This document shows positions 1 to 10,800 of a DNA stretch of 64,000 nt, piece after piece. The stretch is from Chitinophagaceae bacterium UBA1946 (GTDB taxonomy: Bacteria > Bacteroidota > Bacteroidia > Chitinophagales > Chitinophagaceae). Made by a program: the position numbers and the translations under genes. The stretch is from positions 1 through 64,000 of the forward strand of contig DDEU01000056.1 in NCBI GenBank assembly GCA_002336815.1. The letters are read 5' to 3'. A model generated the notes under the pieces. That model was not told the DNA's origin and did not search any database. It saw nothing but the letters and a program-made list of their open reading frames with translations. Within the stretch, counting starts at the first letter, position 1, and every line of letters begins with the position of its first letter.

Positions 1-226
1 CTGCCCCATGTGCCTGGGCGCCATTTACTGGGCCAGGCCAAAACGGGTATATTTTGCCAATAACCGCCAGGATGCTGCTGACATCGGCTTTGACGATTCC
101 ATGATATACGATGAAATGAATGCATCGCTCGATGACAGGAAGATCCCCATTATTCCTTTGGGAAGAGAAGAGGCATTGAAAGTATTTCACCACTGGAAAC
201 ACAAGGACGATAAGACGCCGTATTGA
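1..226 (+). CDS. nucleoside/guanine deaminase, C-terminal part (5' end outside window)
   Basis: The frame is open from base 2 and encodes the last 74 residues of a cytidine-deaminase-like zinc enzyme. The visible start reads CPMCLGAIYWARP, the PCxxC zinc-ligand motif of the CDA/TadA/guanine deaminase fold; the HxE motif that should precede it lies outside the window. The tail, with YDEMN and a Lys-rich end, resembles guanine deaminase or tRNA adenosine deaminase-like proteins of Bacteroidota. Guanine deaminase converts guanine to xanthine in the cytosol, but this fragment cannot separate it from TadA-like enzymes. The ATG at base 8 is inside the motif, so it is not the true start. A GNAT gene follows 33 bases later on the same strand and may be co-transcribed. 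Confidence 0.75.
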   Translation, partial: CPMCLGAIYWARPKRVYFANNRQDAADIGFDDSMIYDEMNASLDDRKIPIIPLGREEALKVFHHWKHKDDKTPY

Positions 227-259
227 TATCTGGTAACATAAAAGCGAGACTCCATAAAG

Positions 260-796
260 TTGAATACAAGACCCCATATGACCTGCAGAAAATTAGGTAT
301 CAGCGAACTGGATTACCTGCACCAATACCTGCTGAGGCTGGGCGAAGAAACAAGAAGGCGTTTTGAACCACATCCGTTTGACATCGATGGAGTAAAGCTA
401 TTTTATGCGTACAATGAAGGCGTCACTGCCTATATAGCGGAAGACACTTTGCAAAATGAGATCATCGCCTATACCCTCGTTAAACAGGGAATGCTGCAAC
501 ACGACCGGGAAAGATTGATGCAGTACGGACAATTTGATCCCGGCGATGGCAATGGCTATTGCACTTTTGCGCCTTCTGTTGCCGACAACTGGCAGCACAA
601 AGGAATTGGCAGCATGCTTTTCACACACATTGTCACTGATCTTAAAAACAAAGAAATTACAAAGGTCATTTTATGGGGAGGTGTGCAGGAAGGAAATGCT
701 GCGGCAGTTAAATTTTATAAAAAAGCAGGTTTCCGCACACTGGGCTCTTTTGAATACAATGGATCCAACCTTGATATGATGCTTGAAATAATTTAA
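260..796 (+). CDS. GNAT family N-acetyltransferase
   Basis: A 178-residue protein with the GNAT fold signature. The acetyl-CoA pyrophosphate-binding loop is seen as HKGIGSMLFTHIV (about residues 114-126), preceded by beta-4 and followed by the C-terminal motif GNAAAVKFYKKAGF. Such enzymes move an acetyl group from acetyl-CoA to an amine on a small molecule, a ribosomal protein or an antibiotic; the substrate cannot be read from the sequence. The longest frame starts at a TTG (260). An ATG at 278 (residue 7) is an equally likely start and loses no domain. It follows the deaminase fragment by 33 bases. Confidence 0.85.
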   Translation: MNTRPHMTCRKLGISELDYLHQYLLRLGEETRRRFEPHPFDIDGVKLFYAYNEGVTAYIAEDTLQNEIIAYTLVKQGMLQHDRERLMQYGQFDPGDGNGYCTFAPSVADNWQHKGIGSMLFTHIVTDLKNKEITKVILWGGVQEGNAAAVKFYKKAGFRTLGSFEYNGSNLDMMLEII

Positions 797-830
797 ACAA
801 CATAAATATTATTCCGCCGCTTCCAAACCG

Positions 831-861
831 AAAGCGACCCTGTTATTGACAGGGGCGCTTT
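831..861. terminator. hairpin between convergent genes
   Basis: The arms AAAGCG/CGCTTT and CCCTGT/ACAGGG, separated by one A-G mismatch, enclose a 5-base loop. It sits between the ends of the convergent GNAT gene and the first giant gene, so it may end transcription from both sides. Neither side has a strong U tract, which limits confidence. Confidence 0.5.
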
Positions 862-886
862 GCATATAAAAGTAAAATATATTGTT

Positions 887-3800
887 TTATAAGATCAATA
901 CTTTGATTACGGTTGACTTGCCCGTTATATCAATCACTTCAAGCTGGTAATTGCCACTGATCAATTGCGTAGTTGGATGAATGCCATTGGCAGAAGTGCC
1001 GCCTGCATGATTGATGGTTTCTTTACACATCAATTGCCCGATACTGTTGGTTAATCTTACTGTATAAATTCCTGCCGGCAAATTACTTATCTGCAGGCCG
1101 ATATTTCCGTCTGTTGATGGATTGGGATAAACCGTAAAACCGGTTTTACCTTTTACAGAACTCACTTTCACAATGCGACTGTATTCAATGGCTCCACGAT
1201 TACCCACACTTTTGATACGGTAAAAATTATCACCGTTCACCGGGTAAGCATCAAGCCAGTTATAAGCTGCACTGCCTCCTGCCGCAACAGCCCCGGCTTT
1301 GGTAAAATTGATACCGTCTGTTGAACGCTCTACCTCATACCCGCTGATGCTGATCTCATTTTCCACTTTCCATTCTACTTCGTTACCATTTGATTTCTTT
1401 GTAGCAGTTACTGTAGTGAAAGTAACAGGCAATGGAGTTGCATGAGTAAATACAATGCGGAACCTGTCTGGCGCAGCAGCGGCTGTACTACCCACGGAAA
1501 AATCTACAGCTGTTGTGCCCGTCATATTGAGCGGCGTTAAGATGTTAAGGAATTTATCTTCCAGGAAACCTGTAATCGCAGGATCAAAATTTGCTGTAAT
1601 AAATTCAAGACGGTAAGATTGCAGCTTGATCTTTTTCATATTGAAGAAAACCGTATCAGATGTGGCAACCGCCTTTCTTGCATCTACCACCAATGCCTGT
1701 GCATCACGAAGTATTCCAAAATTATCCCCGAAATTATTAGCCTTCACCGCATCATTTTCATCGATCGCATCTGTATAGTCATCACTGAATACGACTACGT
1801 TGGCGTCAGCAATGTTTGCTGTGCCGGTACTCATATTGTAGAGATTGGTGGTAATGGAAGATTTAACGCTGTTGTTGCCCATTGGCCTCAATACCAGCCT
1901 GCTGCCCGATAGCTTGCTGCTTTCATTCAAAACCACGCTACCACTTCCGCTGGTGCTGTGTACCATAAAGGCCTGGCCCGATTCGATCCTTGTATTAGGA
2001 ACACCGGCAACATAACTTCCTCCGCCAGGTATTGGTACCCACGGTGGTGCTGTTGAAGCGCTAAAAGTTACCCATGCTCCCAGGCCCTGGGCTCCGGGTA
2101 TTTTAGGATCCCAGATGGAAAACGACTGGTCGATATTTGTTTTATTTAAACCTGTAAAATCGATCGCAGCAGCATAGTTGTTTCCAATAGCAGCAAACTG
2201 CCCGGCAGTAGTAACAGGGATCGCTGGCAGGTCACCCTGGAACAAGGTACCTTTTGTTCTGAGCAGTACAGTTGTAGGAGGCGTGCCTACAGCGGGTGTT
2301 ACACTTCTGTCGCCACGGCTGAATATCATGTATGCTCTATTGGCTCCGGCAGCATTGATCTGGCTGCTGGTGTTTGGCACACCCTGCCAGCCGTTCAAAG
2401 GCGCATTGTAAGTAAGCAGTGAGTTGCCGGGTGTATTAAAATCAAATCCATCAGCAGCCCAGGTGGCAGCGTTGGAAGTGATATTGGTGCCATAACCAGT
2501 TCCAGGGTTTACACCAGCAGCCTGGTTTTCCTGCCATGATTGCTTGATCGTTTGTCCATAAGAAGGTGCTGCTAAAAAACGCCATGCACGGATGCTGGGT
2601 AAAAATCTTTCGACCGTAACAGCACCAATAATATAATTTCCTGCTATAGACCCTGGCGCCACACGTGCGGTGCCATTAGCGTCGGATTTAAGCGTAAGAT
2701 TTCCACCGGTCGTTAATACCGCTGTACCGGTTACAGAAACAGTTCCTTCGTTACCGGGTGATGCACCTGCAGTAATATCAAGTGCAGTACCAAGTGTTGC
2801 GGTGGCACTACTTACCAGTGAAAGATTTTTTAACACCTGCTTCCCGGCGGTGAAATTCACCGTACCTGCTAAGCCGCCGAGTGTAAGACTGGAGGTACCG
2901 GAACCACTTAATGTACCCGGACCGCTGATACTACCGTTAATGGTTAGGGTATTTCCATTGATATCAAGAATGGAGCCTGCGGCACCGGTAATAAAGTTAC
3001 CCGTCAACGGTGTCTTTTCAATGGTAAGGTCAGAATTCAACGCAACAGTTACCGCCCGGTTGATGTTAAACTCGCCGGTAATATTCCCCCCGGCTGCAAA
3101 CCTGAGTGCACCAACAGTTCCTACGGTTCCACTGATCGTCAATGAAGAATTCCTATCTGCATAAATATTTCCGGTAGTGCTTGTTAAACCTGAAAATTGC
3201 AGGTTATTATTTGCCTGTGTTAAGGTGAAAGATGCAAGGTCTACAGTACCGGTTGCAATAATGGCTTTGTTCAGGGAAACATTGGCACCGATCGTTAAAT
3301 TGGCCATGGTGCCGATGGCTGCAGGAAAAGGATTAACGGTGGCTCCGTTCAATACATAATTTGCACCTGCATTGTAATTCTTTGTGATGCCTGTACCCGC
3401 CAGGATAGAACCTGTAGTGCCATCTGTTGCCGTTCCTTCTATTGCCGTGTTGGGAGTGAGACCCGTGTTAGCTGTAATAAATGTAGCGCCTGCATTCAGG
3501 TTGAAGATGGCATTATTTCCAATGTTTCCATCATCTGTACCTACTGCAATATTTTTTGTACCAACGTTCAATACTGCATTGTTGGCAACCGTCAAAGCCC
3601 CACTGAAGGGAGCTGTACCGGAGCGTATCAATTCCAGTTTATTGTTCAATACAAGTGTTGTAGCACCGATACCGTCTCCCACAACAAAGTTCACAAATCC
3701 ATTTTTATTGGTAGCGGTATTACTGTACTGCTGGCTGGTGCCGTTGAATAACACACTGCCTGCCGTGCTGCCCAATAAAGTGGTCAGTTGGCCTGTTCCA

Positions 3801-6800
3801 CTAATATTAAGATTACCAGCTAACTTGATCTGGGTTGTATATCCTACAGAATTAAAATCGATCAGGCTGGTTAACGCAGAGGTAGCCGAACTACCATTCA
3901 GCGTCAAATTGCCGAGGATAGTAAGCGTTCTGTTGCTTACATTATTACCTACGGTCACCTGCGCATAAGATGCGTCTGAACCCATTACGGTTAAATTACC
4001 ACCCAGCGTTAGATCGCCCAGTAATTGGTGTGTACCACTTTCTGCAACAATATTATTGTAGTTGTTTAGACCTGCGGAAGGTTTTAGGATGGGAATACTC
4101 GCTGAACCTATGCTAAAATTAATTGTGCTGCCGCCTACCGCAAAGCCGGTACCGGCAACGGCAAAACTGGCAACCGAAGGAACTGTAAAAGTACTTCCGG
4201 TGATAAAAATGGTATCAGTGCCGCCACCTCCCAATGTAATCAGCCTGTTTCCATTGGTGATGGTAACATTACTGAATTTCCATGCAGGAGTATTGGTTGC
4301 AGTATTTGTTTTAAAAGCCGGAATAGTTTGTGATCCTGTTCCATTAAAAATAAAAGTATGCGTTGTAGTTAGTTGCTTGAAATTAGTAGCAGTTATTGAG
4401 AATGTACCTGCAATACTAATTGCCTGCCCTGCCGAAACAGAAACATTCGTATTTCCCAAATCTCCTGTTATTTCAAAATCATAATAAGAGAATCCAAATA
4501 AAACAGTCGAAGCAGCACTTGTTCTGTTTAGCCGTACTTTGGATCCTGTGGTTGTATTATTTGCCAGGGGTGATGAGGGCGCCAATGACCTGCAGGTAAT
4601 TACATTAGCAGCATTGGCAGATCCAAGAGGATCGAAAATCCTAACTCCATTTCCTGTATTGGTAATATTACCATAGGTAAAACCCGGGATATTTTGAGAG
4701 CCTGCAGAGCTGAAATTAATAGTATTGAAACCGTTATCAACCGCAACATAGTTTGTAGCAGAAACAACAAAATTATTTGCTATATCGATTGTATTAAAGG
4801 ACACTCCATTACCCAATCGTATTTGATTTCCTCCCCTGTTTCCTGTAAAACTAAGATTGTAATAATTGGCAGCCGCAACCCTTTGTATGGCAGCCGTGCC
4901 GGCCGCATATACAAATGTTCCGGTACCCACCGTTGGGGCTGCGCCACTTACAATGAAATCCCCAGTTACGGTTGTAGTGGCAGGTAATATCTTGGCAGCA
5001 GACCCTGAAAGTCCTAATGTAACATAGGGCAGATTCAGTATATTCTGTGCGTTTACGGAACTGGCGTAGTTAAAAGAACTTGAACCAGAAAAAATAGCGG
5101 TACCCGGGAAAGTAACCAGGTCATATATACTGATGCTGCCAGTACCGGTCATTGTCAGCGAAGCCGAAGCACCCACGGTAAGCTGGTAAACATTGATGGC
5201 GGAACCCGTTCCAATAACAGGCATGTTGCCTCCCACAGTATTAATGATCGCAATTTCAGTTTGTGAAGCCGGATACCCCACCGCTCCTGTCCAGTTAGCT
5301 GGGTTCGTCCAATCAGTATTTGCTGTACCCGTCCATGTAAAAGTTACAATTTGTAAAGCATTTACGGCATCACTGCCTACGTAAAATGTTTTACCATTAA
5401 CATCGGCAATTACTAAAGACGATTTCCCTACCAGGGGAGCATCGTTTGAGCCGGTGGTAGCTATCAATCCTCCAAAAGCTGCGGACGCATCTGTAAGTCT
5501 CAGCGTACTGATATCATCAACAGACCCGATATTATTGGCCTGTGCTGTTACTGAAAAAGTAGTTCCTCCTGATCCCAGGTTAAAAGCACCGGTGTTGATC
5601 ACCCAACTCGAATTGGTACGCTTATCCAGCAAAGATCCATTGTCGTTAAAAGGCGTTCCAATGGCTGTTGCATTAATGGCAGCTGCATGTGAAATAGCAA
5701 TGTCACCTCCTGTTCCTCCCGTTAAATTAGCGGTGGAAAAATAAATATTGATAGAGCGGTCGTTGTTTCCCGTTCCAAAAGGAAATCTTGAATTAACAGA
5801 AGCCGAAGTAGGCAAACCGCTGGTAGGAAAACGCCTGCTAAGCGTACCGCTGGTAATAAAGCCCGCCGTATAAGAAAGCTGGCTGCCAAGGATGGCATTG
5901 GTTAAAGAAAGCGTATTGCCAGCACCAATTGCAATGCCTCCTGAAAGCATCGTTAGTGTGCCGGTAATACTCCTGTTAAAGCCAGCAGGAAAACCGACGG
6001 CTATCGAACCGCTGATAGTTAAATTAGCGGGGCCATTTGCCAGCGGAAACTCTACTGTTGAAGCGATTTGTGTAATGGTGCCACTGTAAATAAGTGTAAA
6101 ATTACCGGCTCCCAGGCCTGAGCCGGAATACACAATAGCCCCTGTTCCGGTAAAATTGCCGGAATTGGTGCAGGTTGCCGGTGAAGCATTATTTATATTC
6201 ACAACCTTTAAAGTGCCCGAGTTTACGGAAACACCGGTTGGATCCGTATTATTATTAATAATGTTACAACGGCCGGCAGCAGGGTTATTCCAGGTGCCTG
6301 CAATATTTACCACCTGTGATGAATTGCCTGTAAACTGGATATTCATGACCGATGCTGTATTGGTACTGGTTGATGACCAGGTGGAGCCGGCTCCTTTCGT
6401 CAGGCTTCCTTTTACAGCCAGCGTTGCAGTAGCTATTGCGGCCCCGCTACCGGCAAAATCCATTGTGCCACCAGTTTGTGAAAAATTACCGTTTACATTA
6501 AAGTTGGTTGTTCCCGTAGAAGACTGTAAAACGAGGCTACCGCCCGATTGTGTATAAGCGGCAGTATTGACAGTGCTGGCAGCGGCTCCTCCTATTCTGA
6601 GCGCAAAACTCCCTGTACTTGTTACGGTGAATGTATTGGCGATATTTACGGGACTACCAAGGAAATCAAGGTCAATATTACCTGCCTGTGATGCACAATT
6701 CCACACTAAATTAGAAAATGGAGCGCTGGTAAATCCTGTAGGTGCAACAGTACCCCCATTTAATCCCGTGATATTACAGGTAGATCCTCCCGCCCAGTAA

Positions 6801-7435
6801 CTAACAGGGATAGACGAAGCCGAAGCACCGCTTACAGCATGGTAGTAGTTGGAACCTGTTGCCCAGGTAAGGGCACTGGCATTGGAACAATTAAAAGTAC
6901 CTGAGACAAATGTAATCGATCCACCGGCATTGATGGTAGTTCCGCCCGTACCCGCCACATCAAAATCAAGCATGCCCCCGGATAATGTAATGGCACTATT
7001 AAGTGATACCTTTCCACCCGTACTGGGCGCTATACCAAATGTTCCGGCGCTGATGCTGAAAGCAGCAGCATTGGTTAAAGATATCGTAAGCAGATCACCG
7101 GCGTAAATGCTTCCGGCTGTTGAATAGATCAATGGTGTTGCAGCCCCTAAGGAAAGTACGTTTGTTACTACATTGGTAGTAAATGTAACAGTACTGGTAC
7201 CCGACAGTATTCGTACAGCGCCAATCGTTTGGTTAGGTGTATTGGCGATTGTAAGCGGTACAGTGGCATTGAAAGCCAAAATATCATTTGGAAGCGGTGC
7301 TCCCCTTACAGGCGACCAATTTGAACTTACCTGGTAATCACCAACAGCTGTACCCACCCAGGTATATGTTGTTTGCGCAACAGATACTCCGGAACAAGCC
7401 AGCAGCAGCAGTATGAATAAATAAATTCTTGCCAT
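887..7435 (-). CDS. giant T9SS-secreted beta-repeat surface protein (2182 aa)
   Basis: Secreted giant protein A. A signal peptide ends near residue 20 (VSVA|QTT). The body is rich in Gly, Thr, Ser, Asn and Ala and made of short beta-strand repeats (for example LTISGSLT- and GTLSGSGTSSLTLGG-like units), suggesting a long parallel beta-helix. TWxGTxxxDWxxxxNW modules occur at the N-terminus and near residue 700. From about residue 1600 it carries the cassette shared with the two genes upstream: VERFLP..RAWRFL, AYMIFSRGDR, a WDPK motif, GQAFMVHS and, near 2018, a fibronectin-like EVERSTDG segment. The T9SS type A sorting domain begins around 2098 (VYPNPSTDGNIGL) and ends the protein. T9SS would export it and anchor or release it. 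No enzymatic motif is visible; an adhesin or matrix role is inference. Longer signal-less starts are not needed. Confidence 0.9.
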   Translation of the reverse strand: MARIYLFILLLLACSGVSVAQTTYTWVGTAVGDYQVSSNWSPVRGAPLPNDILAFNATVPLTIANTPNQTIGAVRILSGTSTVTFTTNVVTNVLSLGAATPLIYSTAGSIYAGDLLTISLTNAAAFSISAGTFGIAPSTGGKVSLNSAITLSGGMLDFDVAGTGGTTINAGGSITFVSGTFNCSNASALTWATGSNYYHAVSGASASSIPVSYWAGGSTCNITGLNGGTVAPTGFTSAPFSNLVWNCASQAGNIDLDFLGSPVNIANTFTVTSTGSFALRIGGAAASTVNTAAYTQSGGSLVLQSSTGTTNFNVNGNFSQTGGTMDFAGSGAAIATATLAVKGSLTKGAGSTWSSTSTNTASVMNIQFTGNSSQVVNIAGTWNNPAAGRCNIINNNTDPTGVSVNSGTLKVVNINNASPATCTNSGNFTGTGAIVYSGSGLGAGNFTLIYSGTITQIASTVEFPLANGPANLTISGSIAVGFPAGFNRSITGTLTMLSGGIAIGAGNTLSLTNAILGSQLSYTAGFITSGTLSRRFPTSGLPTSASVNSRFPFGTGNNDRSINIYFSTANLTGGTGGDIAISHAAAINATAIGTPFNDNGSLLDKRTNSSWVINTGAFNLGSGGTTFSVTAQANNIGSVDDISTLRLTDASAAFGGLIATTGSNDAPLVGKSSLVIADVNGKTFYVGSDAVNALQIVTFTWTGTANTDWTNPANWTGAVGYPASQTEIAIINTVGGNMPVIGTGSAINVYQLTVGASASLTMTGTGSISIYDLVTFPGTAIFSGSSSFNYASSVNAQNILNLPYVTLGLSGSAAKILPATTTVTGDFIVSGAAPTVGTGTFVYAAGTAAIQRVAAANYYNLSFTGNRGGNQIRLGNGVSFNTIDIANNFVVSATNYVAVDNGFNTINFSSAGSQNIPGFTYGNITNTGNGVRIFDPLGSANAANVITCRSLAPSSPLANNTTTGSKVRLNRTSAASTVLFGFSYYDFEITGDLGNTNVSVSAGQAISIAGTFSITATNFKQLTTTHTFIFNGTGSQTIPAFKTNTATNTPAWKFSNVTITNGNRLITLGGGGTDTIFITGSTFTVPSVASFAVAGTGFAVGGSTINFSIGSASIPILKPSAGLNNYNNIVAESGTHQLLGDLTLGGNLTVMGSDASYAQVTVGNNVSNRTLTILGNLTLNGSSATSALTSLIDFNSVGYTTQIKLAGNLNISGTGQLTTLLGSTAGSVLFNGTSQQYSNTATNKNGFVNFVVGDGIGATTLVLNNKLELIRSGTAPFSGALTVANNAVLNVGTKNIAVGTDDGNIGNNAIFNLNAGATFITANTGLTPNTAIEGTATDGTTGSILAGTGITKNYNAGANYVLNGATVNPFPAAIGTMANLTIGANVSLNKAIIATGTVDLASFTLTQANNNLQFSGLTSTTGNIYADRNSSLTISGTVGTVGALRFAAGGNITGEFNINRAVTVALNSDLTIEKTPLTGNFITGAAGSILDINGNTLTINGSISGPGTLSGSGTSSLTLGGLAGTVNFTAGKQVLKNLSLVSSATATLGTALDITAGASPGNEGTVSVTGTAVLTTGGNLTLKSDANGTARVAPGSIAGNYIIGAVTVERFLPSIRAWRFLAAPSYGQTIKQSWQENQAAGVNPGTGYGTNITSNAATWAADGFDFNTPGNSLLTYNAPLNGWQGVPNTSSQINAAGANRAYMIFSRGDRSVTPAVGTPPTTVLLRTKGTLFQGDLPAIPVTTAGQFAAIGNNYAAAIDFTGLNKTNIDQSFSIWDPKIPGAQGLGAWVTFSASTAPPWVPIPGGGSYVAGVPNTRIESGQAFMVHSTSGSGSVVLNESSKLSGSRLVLRPMGNNSVKSSITTNLYNMSTGTANIADANVVVFSDDYTDAIDENDAVKANNFGDNFGILRDAQALVVDARKAVATSDTVFFNMKKIKLQSYRLEFITANFDPAITGFLEDKFLNILTPLNMTGTTAVDFSVGSTAAAAPDRFRIVFTHATPLPVTFTTVTATKKSNGNEVEWKVENEISISGYEVERSTDGINFTKAGAVAAGGSAAYNWLDAYPVNGDNFYRIKSVGNRGAIEYSRIVKVSSVKGKTGFTVYPNPSTDGNIGLQISNLPAGIYTVRLTNSIGQLMCKETINHAGGTSANGIHPTTQLISGNYQLEVIDITGKSTVIKVLIL

Positions 7436-7829
7436 AGTAACTACATTAAGATTAAAGTACGGTCATTAAGGTTGCAGGAACATCAAACTTAAAGGCTCTC
7501 TCAAAAGAGCTTGCAGATTTTTGTGGGATAGTAGAATTCTCCAGCGTTTTACAAGGGTATTGCATTGCAAATATAGGCAGATTCAGGGTTTTCCAATGAA
7601 TTAATTTTCCCGGGATCACAACACACCTGGGAAGATTGGGACCAGCTGAGCATATTAATTACTCACCCGGAAGCCCGGCTATAATGCATGGTTTCTGCCT
7701 GCCGTTTCCAATAAACGAAAATTAATATGCATTATTTCGCATGTGTGCAATAAAAAACCTGCAACTCACTGAGGAGTTGCAGGTTTTACAGGTGAGTAAG
7801 CCAGCAATTAACCGGCTTTTTATGCTTTA
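7436..7829. other. intergenic region between giant genes A and B
   Basis: This 394-base gap holds no plausible gene. It contains the terminator of giant gene B (separate entry) and the leader of giant gene A. A CAAACTTA at 7484-7491 is the complement of a Bacteroidota -7 box (TAAGTTTG), about 48 bases before the start codon, but no -33 box is evident at the usual distance. Nested inverted repeats lie at 7651-7660, 7681-7689 and 7720-7735. The 13-base string at 7457-7469 recurs, with one change, ahead of gene B. Confidence 0.6.
7748..7787 (-). terminator. intrinsic terminator of giant gene B
   Basis: A perfect 14-base stem (AAAACCTGCAACTC with GAGTTGCAGGTTTT) encloses a 6-base loop. On the minus strand a TTTTTTATTG tract follows. 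It lies 42 bases past the stop codon of giant gene B, so genes A and B are probably separate transcription units. Confidence 0.85.
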
Positions 7830-10800
7830 TTACCTGGTTTGAACAATTACGCTCAGGGTAGAAGTAGTTTTATCCGGTGCGATCACTTCCAGGCGATAAG
7901 ATCCATTGATGAGGGCACCTTTAGGCCTGATCGATTCTGTGGAAGTTCCCCCGGCATGGGCAATACGGCCCCGGTTGATCACCTTGCCATCTTCGCTCAT
8001 CAGCACCGTTTCGTATACACCAGCCGGCATTTTGTTCATCTGTAACCCGATGACATTGTTGGTTACCGGGTTAGGGAATACAAACATGGCCGGACTTCCC
8101 TTCACGATGGTCATCTTAACCCTGTCGCTGTAAACAACGGCGCCATTGTTACCAATACACTTGATCCTGTAATAGTAAACACCAGGTGCAGGGTTAAGGT
8201 CCAGCAATGAATAGCTTTTGCCGGTTTCTACATTGCCGGTACTCAACTGGGTGCCTACTGCATCATAGTTATTTCCATCAGCAGAGCGTTCTACCACATA
8301 ATGATGGATATTGAACTCTGTATTCACATTCCAGTCAACTGAAACATCCGAATTGATAATATGTGCATCGATCTTGCTGTATTGAACCAGCTTTTTAAAC
8401 ACGATCCTGAAACGTTTTGGATCTGCAGACGGCGTATTCAATACAACGCTGAAATCATAACTGGTACTTCCTTCCATGTCCAGTATGGTTTTAGTTCCCA
8501 GGTAAAGGTCTTCCAGTATCGCTGTTTTGCCATCTGTTCCCATTCCATCCAGGTCAAATGCCAGGCTGTAACTCTTCGTCTTCATTTTTGAAAATTTGAA
8601 GAATACCGTGTCATTGTCACTTATAGAACTTCTCTTTTCAATAGACAGGTCGATATCGCCTTTAACCATGCTGATATTCTCCGTAAAGTTCAGCATCTTG
8701 TTCGCATCATCTTTGTCTGCTTTGTTGTCAAACGCACCACCGATGCAAATAAGCGTTCCGTCATTTACAGATGCAGTACCATCCGCATTTTTGGCTATCA
8801 GCGTAGTACGTAACTGGTTCAGGGTTGGCCTGTAAAGTGAGATATTGCTTCCTGACACTTTAAAGGCTTCTTTGTAACGCAGTAAAGGTGCCGGTCCCGA
8901 TGGGTAAACAATGGCAAAGGCCATACCCGACTGTATTTCACCAGTAAGCAAACTTGGTACACTAATCGGTGCAGTGACATATGTACCTACGCCTGTCCTG
9001 GTTACTGTGATCCAGCCACCAACACCGTTGCTTCCGGTAATATTCGCATCCCATACATAGAAGGTGTTAGGCATACCCGCATTCAACGGATCAAGAAAGA
9101 TCTTTTCAAAACTGATCGCTGAAGGATAAGGGTTAGAAAATACATAGCTAAAGTTTGGTCCGGTAGGTAATGCACCTGTTCCGGTAAGTACCAGCGGAGC
9201 AGCCGCATTGCTCGTAACATTGATATCACCCGTAGTACGCAATGTGGTAGGACTTGCAGGTGCATTGGTACCCAATGCAAGATTGGTTGACCTGTCACCT
9301 CTCACGAACAGCATATAAGCCGGCTGGTCGGTGATCACACCCTGGTTTAAGCCGATGCCGGTTAAACTGGTATTTGTTGGTACCCCATTCCATCCTGTTG
9401 CAGTCAGATAGAAAATAGAAGCATTGTTGGTATTGTTTTGATCGAAGGTTCCAACGTTGTTACCAAAGGATACATGCGTACCATATCCTGGAACAGGATC
9501 GGCCAGTGTACCCAATGGGAATGATCTGGAACTTTCCTGCCAGTTATTATAGATCGTTGGTGTTGGCAGTGTAGAAGATTTAACAGGAGCGGTCAACAAC
9601 CTCCAGGCCCTTTTTGCAGGCACATACCTTTCTATTACAACTTTTCCAACCACGTCATTTCCTGTTCGGGTACTGTTTAGCGTTACGTCTGCGATTCTTG
9701 CAGTGGCCGTTGCGGTACTCCTTAAGGTAAGCAGGTTGCTGGTGTTTAATTTCTGGTTGTTGTTCGCACCAAAATTCACTTCATTGGTAATGTTCAGCAT
9801 AGCGCCGGTATTATCAATGGTCAATCCACCGGCACTGGTATTGCTGTTGACAAGCTTTGCAATGTTTGCCGTGTTAAAGTAATTGGCCCTGAGTGTTTGA
9901 GCCGCCGTGCCACTGAATTCTACTGTACCTGCAGTGGCGTCTATTGCATCAGGGGTACTCACAATGGCCCCGGCGATTTTCAAAGTTCCGGTTGCAGCTA
10001 CCGTTATTGTGCCAGAGCCGGTAATGGTAATATTATTTGCCAGAGCGGTAATACCTGTAATATTTGGATAATTCGGAGCTGTTGGTATGGTTACATTGCT
10101 GGCCGCTGTTGGTACACCACCGCACCAGTTCAACGGATCGTTCCAGTTAGTGTTCACACCTGCCCAGGTACCTGTAGTTCCCGTACCTACAAATTCATCA
10201 GCACCGATATCCGGAGGACTGCTCCTCAGCGCATTGTCGAAATCAACTGTAATCGCTATTGCAGTTCCAGTACCGCTGATTGCACAGTTATCTGCTACGT
10301 TTACGTGCAGGTCTGTCTGGCTGAAGAATGATGTTGCATCAGTTTGAGAGGCCGCATCCCTCGGCGCAATTGTACCTGCGGTGAATACACCTCCGGTATA
10401 TGCAGCAAGCGTTTGTGCTGATGATGTACCATCAGAATAGATCAGATTATTTGCCCCGGGTGTACCTGCATAGAAAAGGTTCGTTGCACCTCCGGCATAG
10501 TTTGCCAGTGTGCCGGCTCCACCTGCGCTTCGCCTGTATGCAACTGCCAATCCTCCATTCGGTGTACTCTCATTGTCCAAGATATTATTTGTCATGGTAA
10601 GCGCTGCGGTAGTGGCGGTAGCACTGGCTGTATGGAAAACAGCACTTGAACCGAAACCAGCAGCCCCAGTACCCGCCAGCCTGATGGAGTTAAAATATAA
10701 ATTAATGGCCGTGTTTGCTGCTGCCGAGGTCATATCAATTCCGATCAAAGAATTTGCTCCTGTCAATTTTGCATCAGTTGCCACTGAGGATGTTGTAGCG

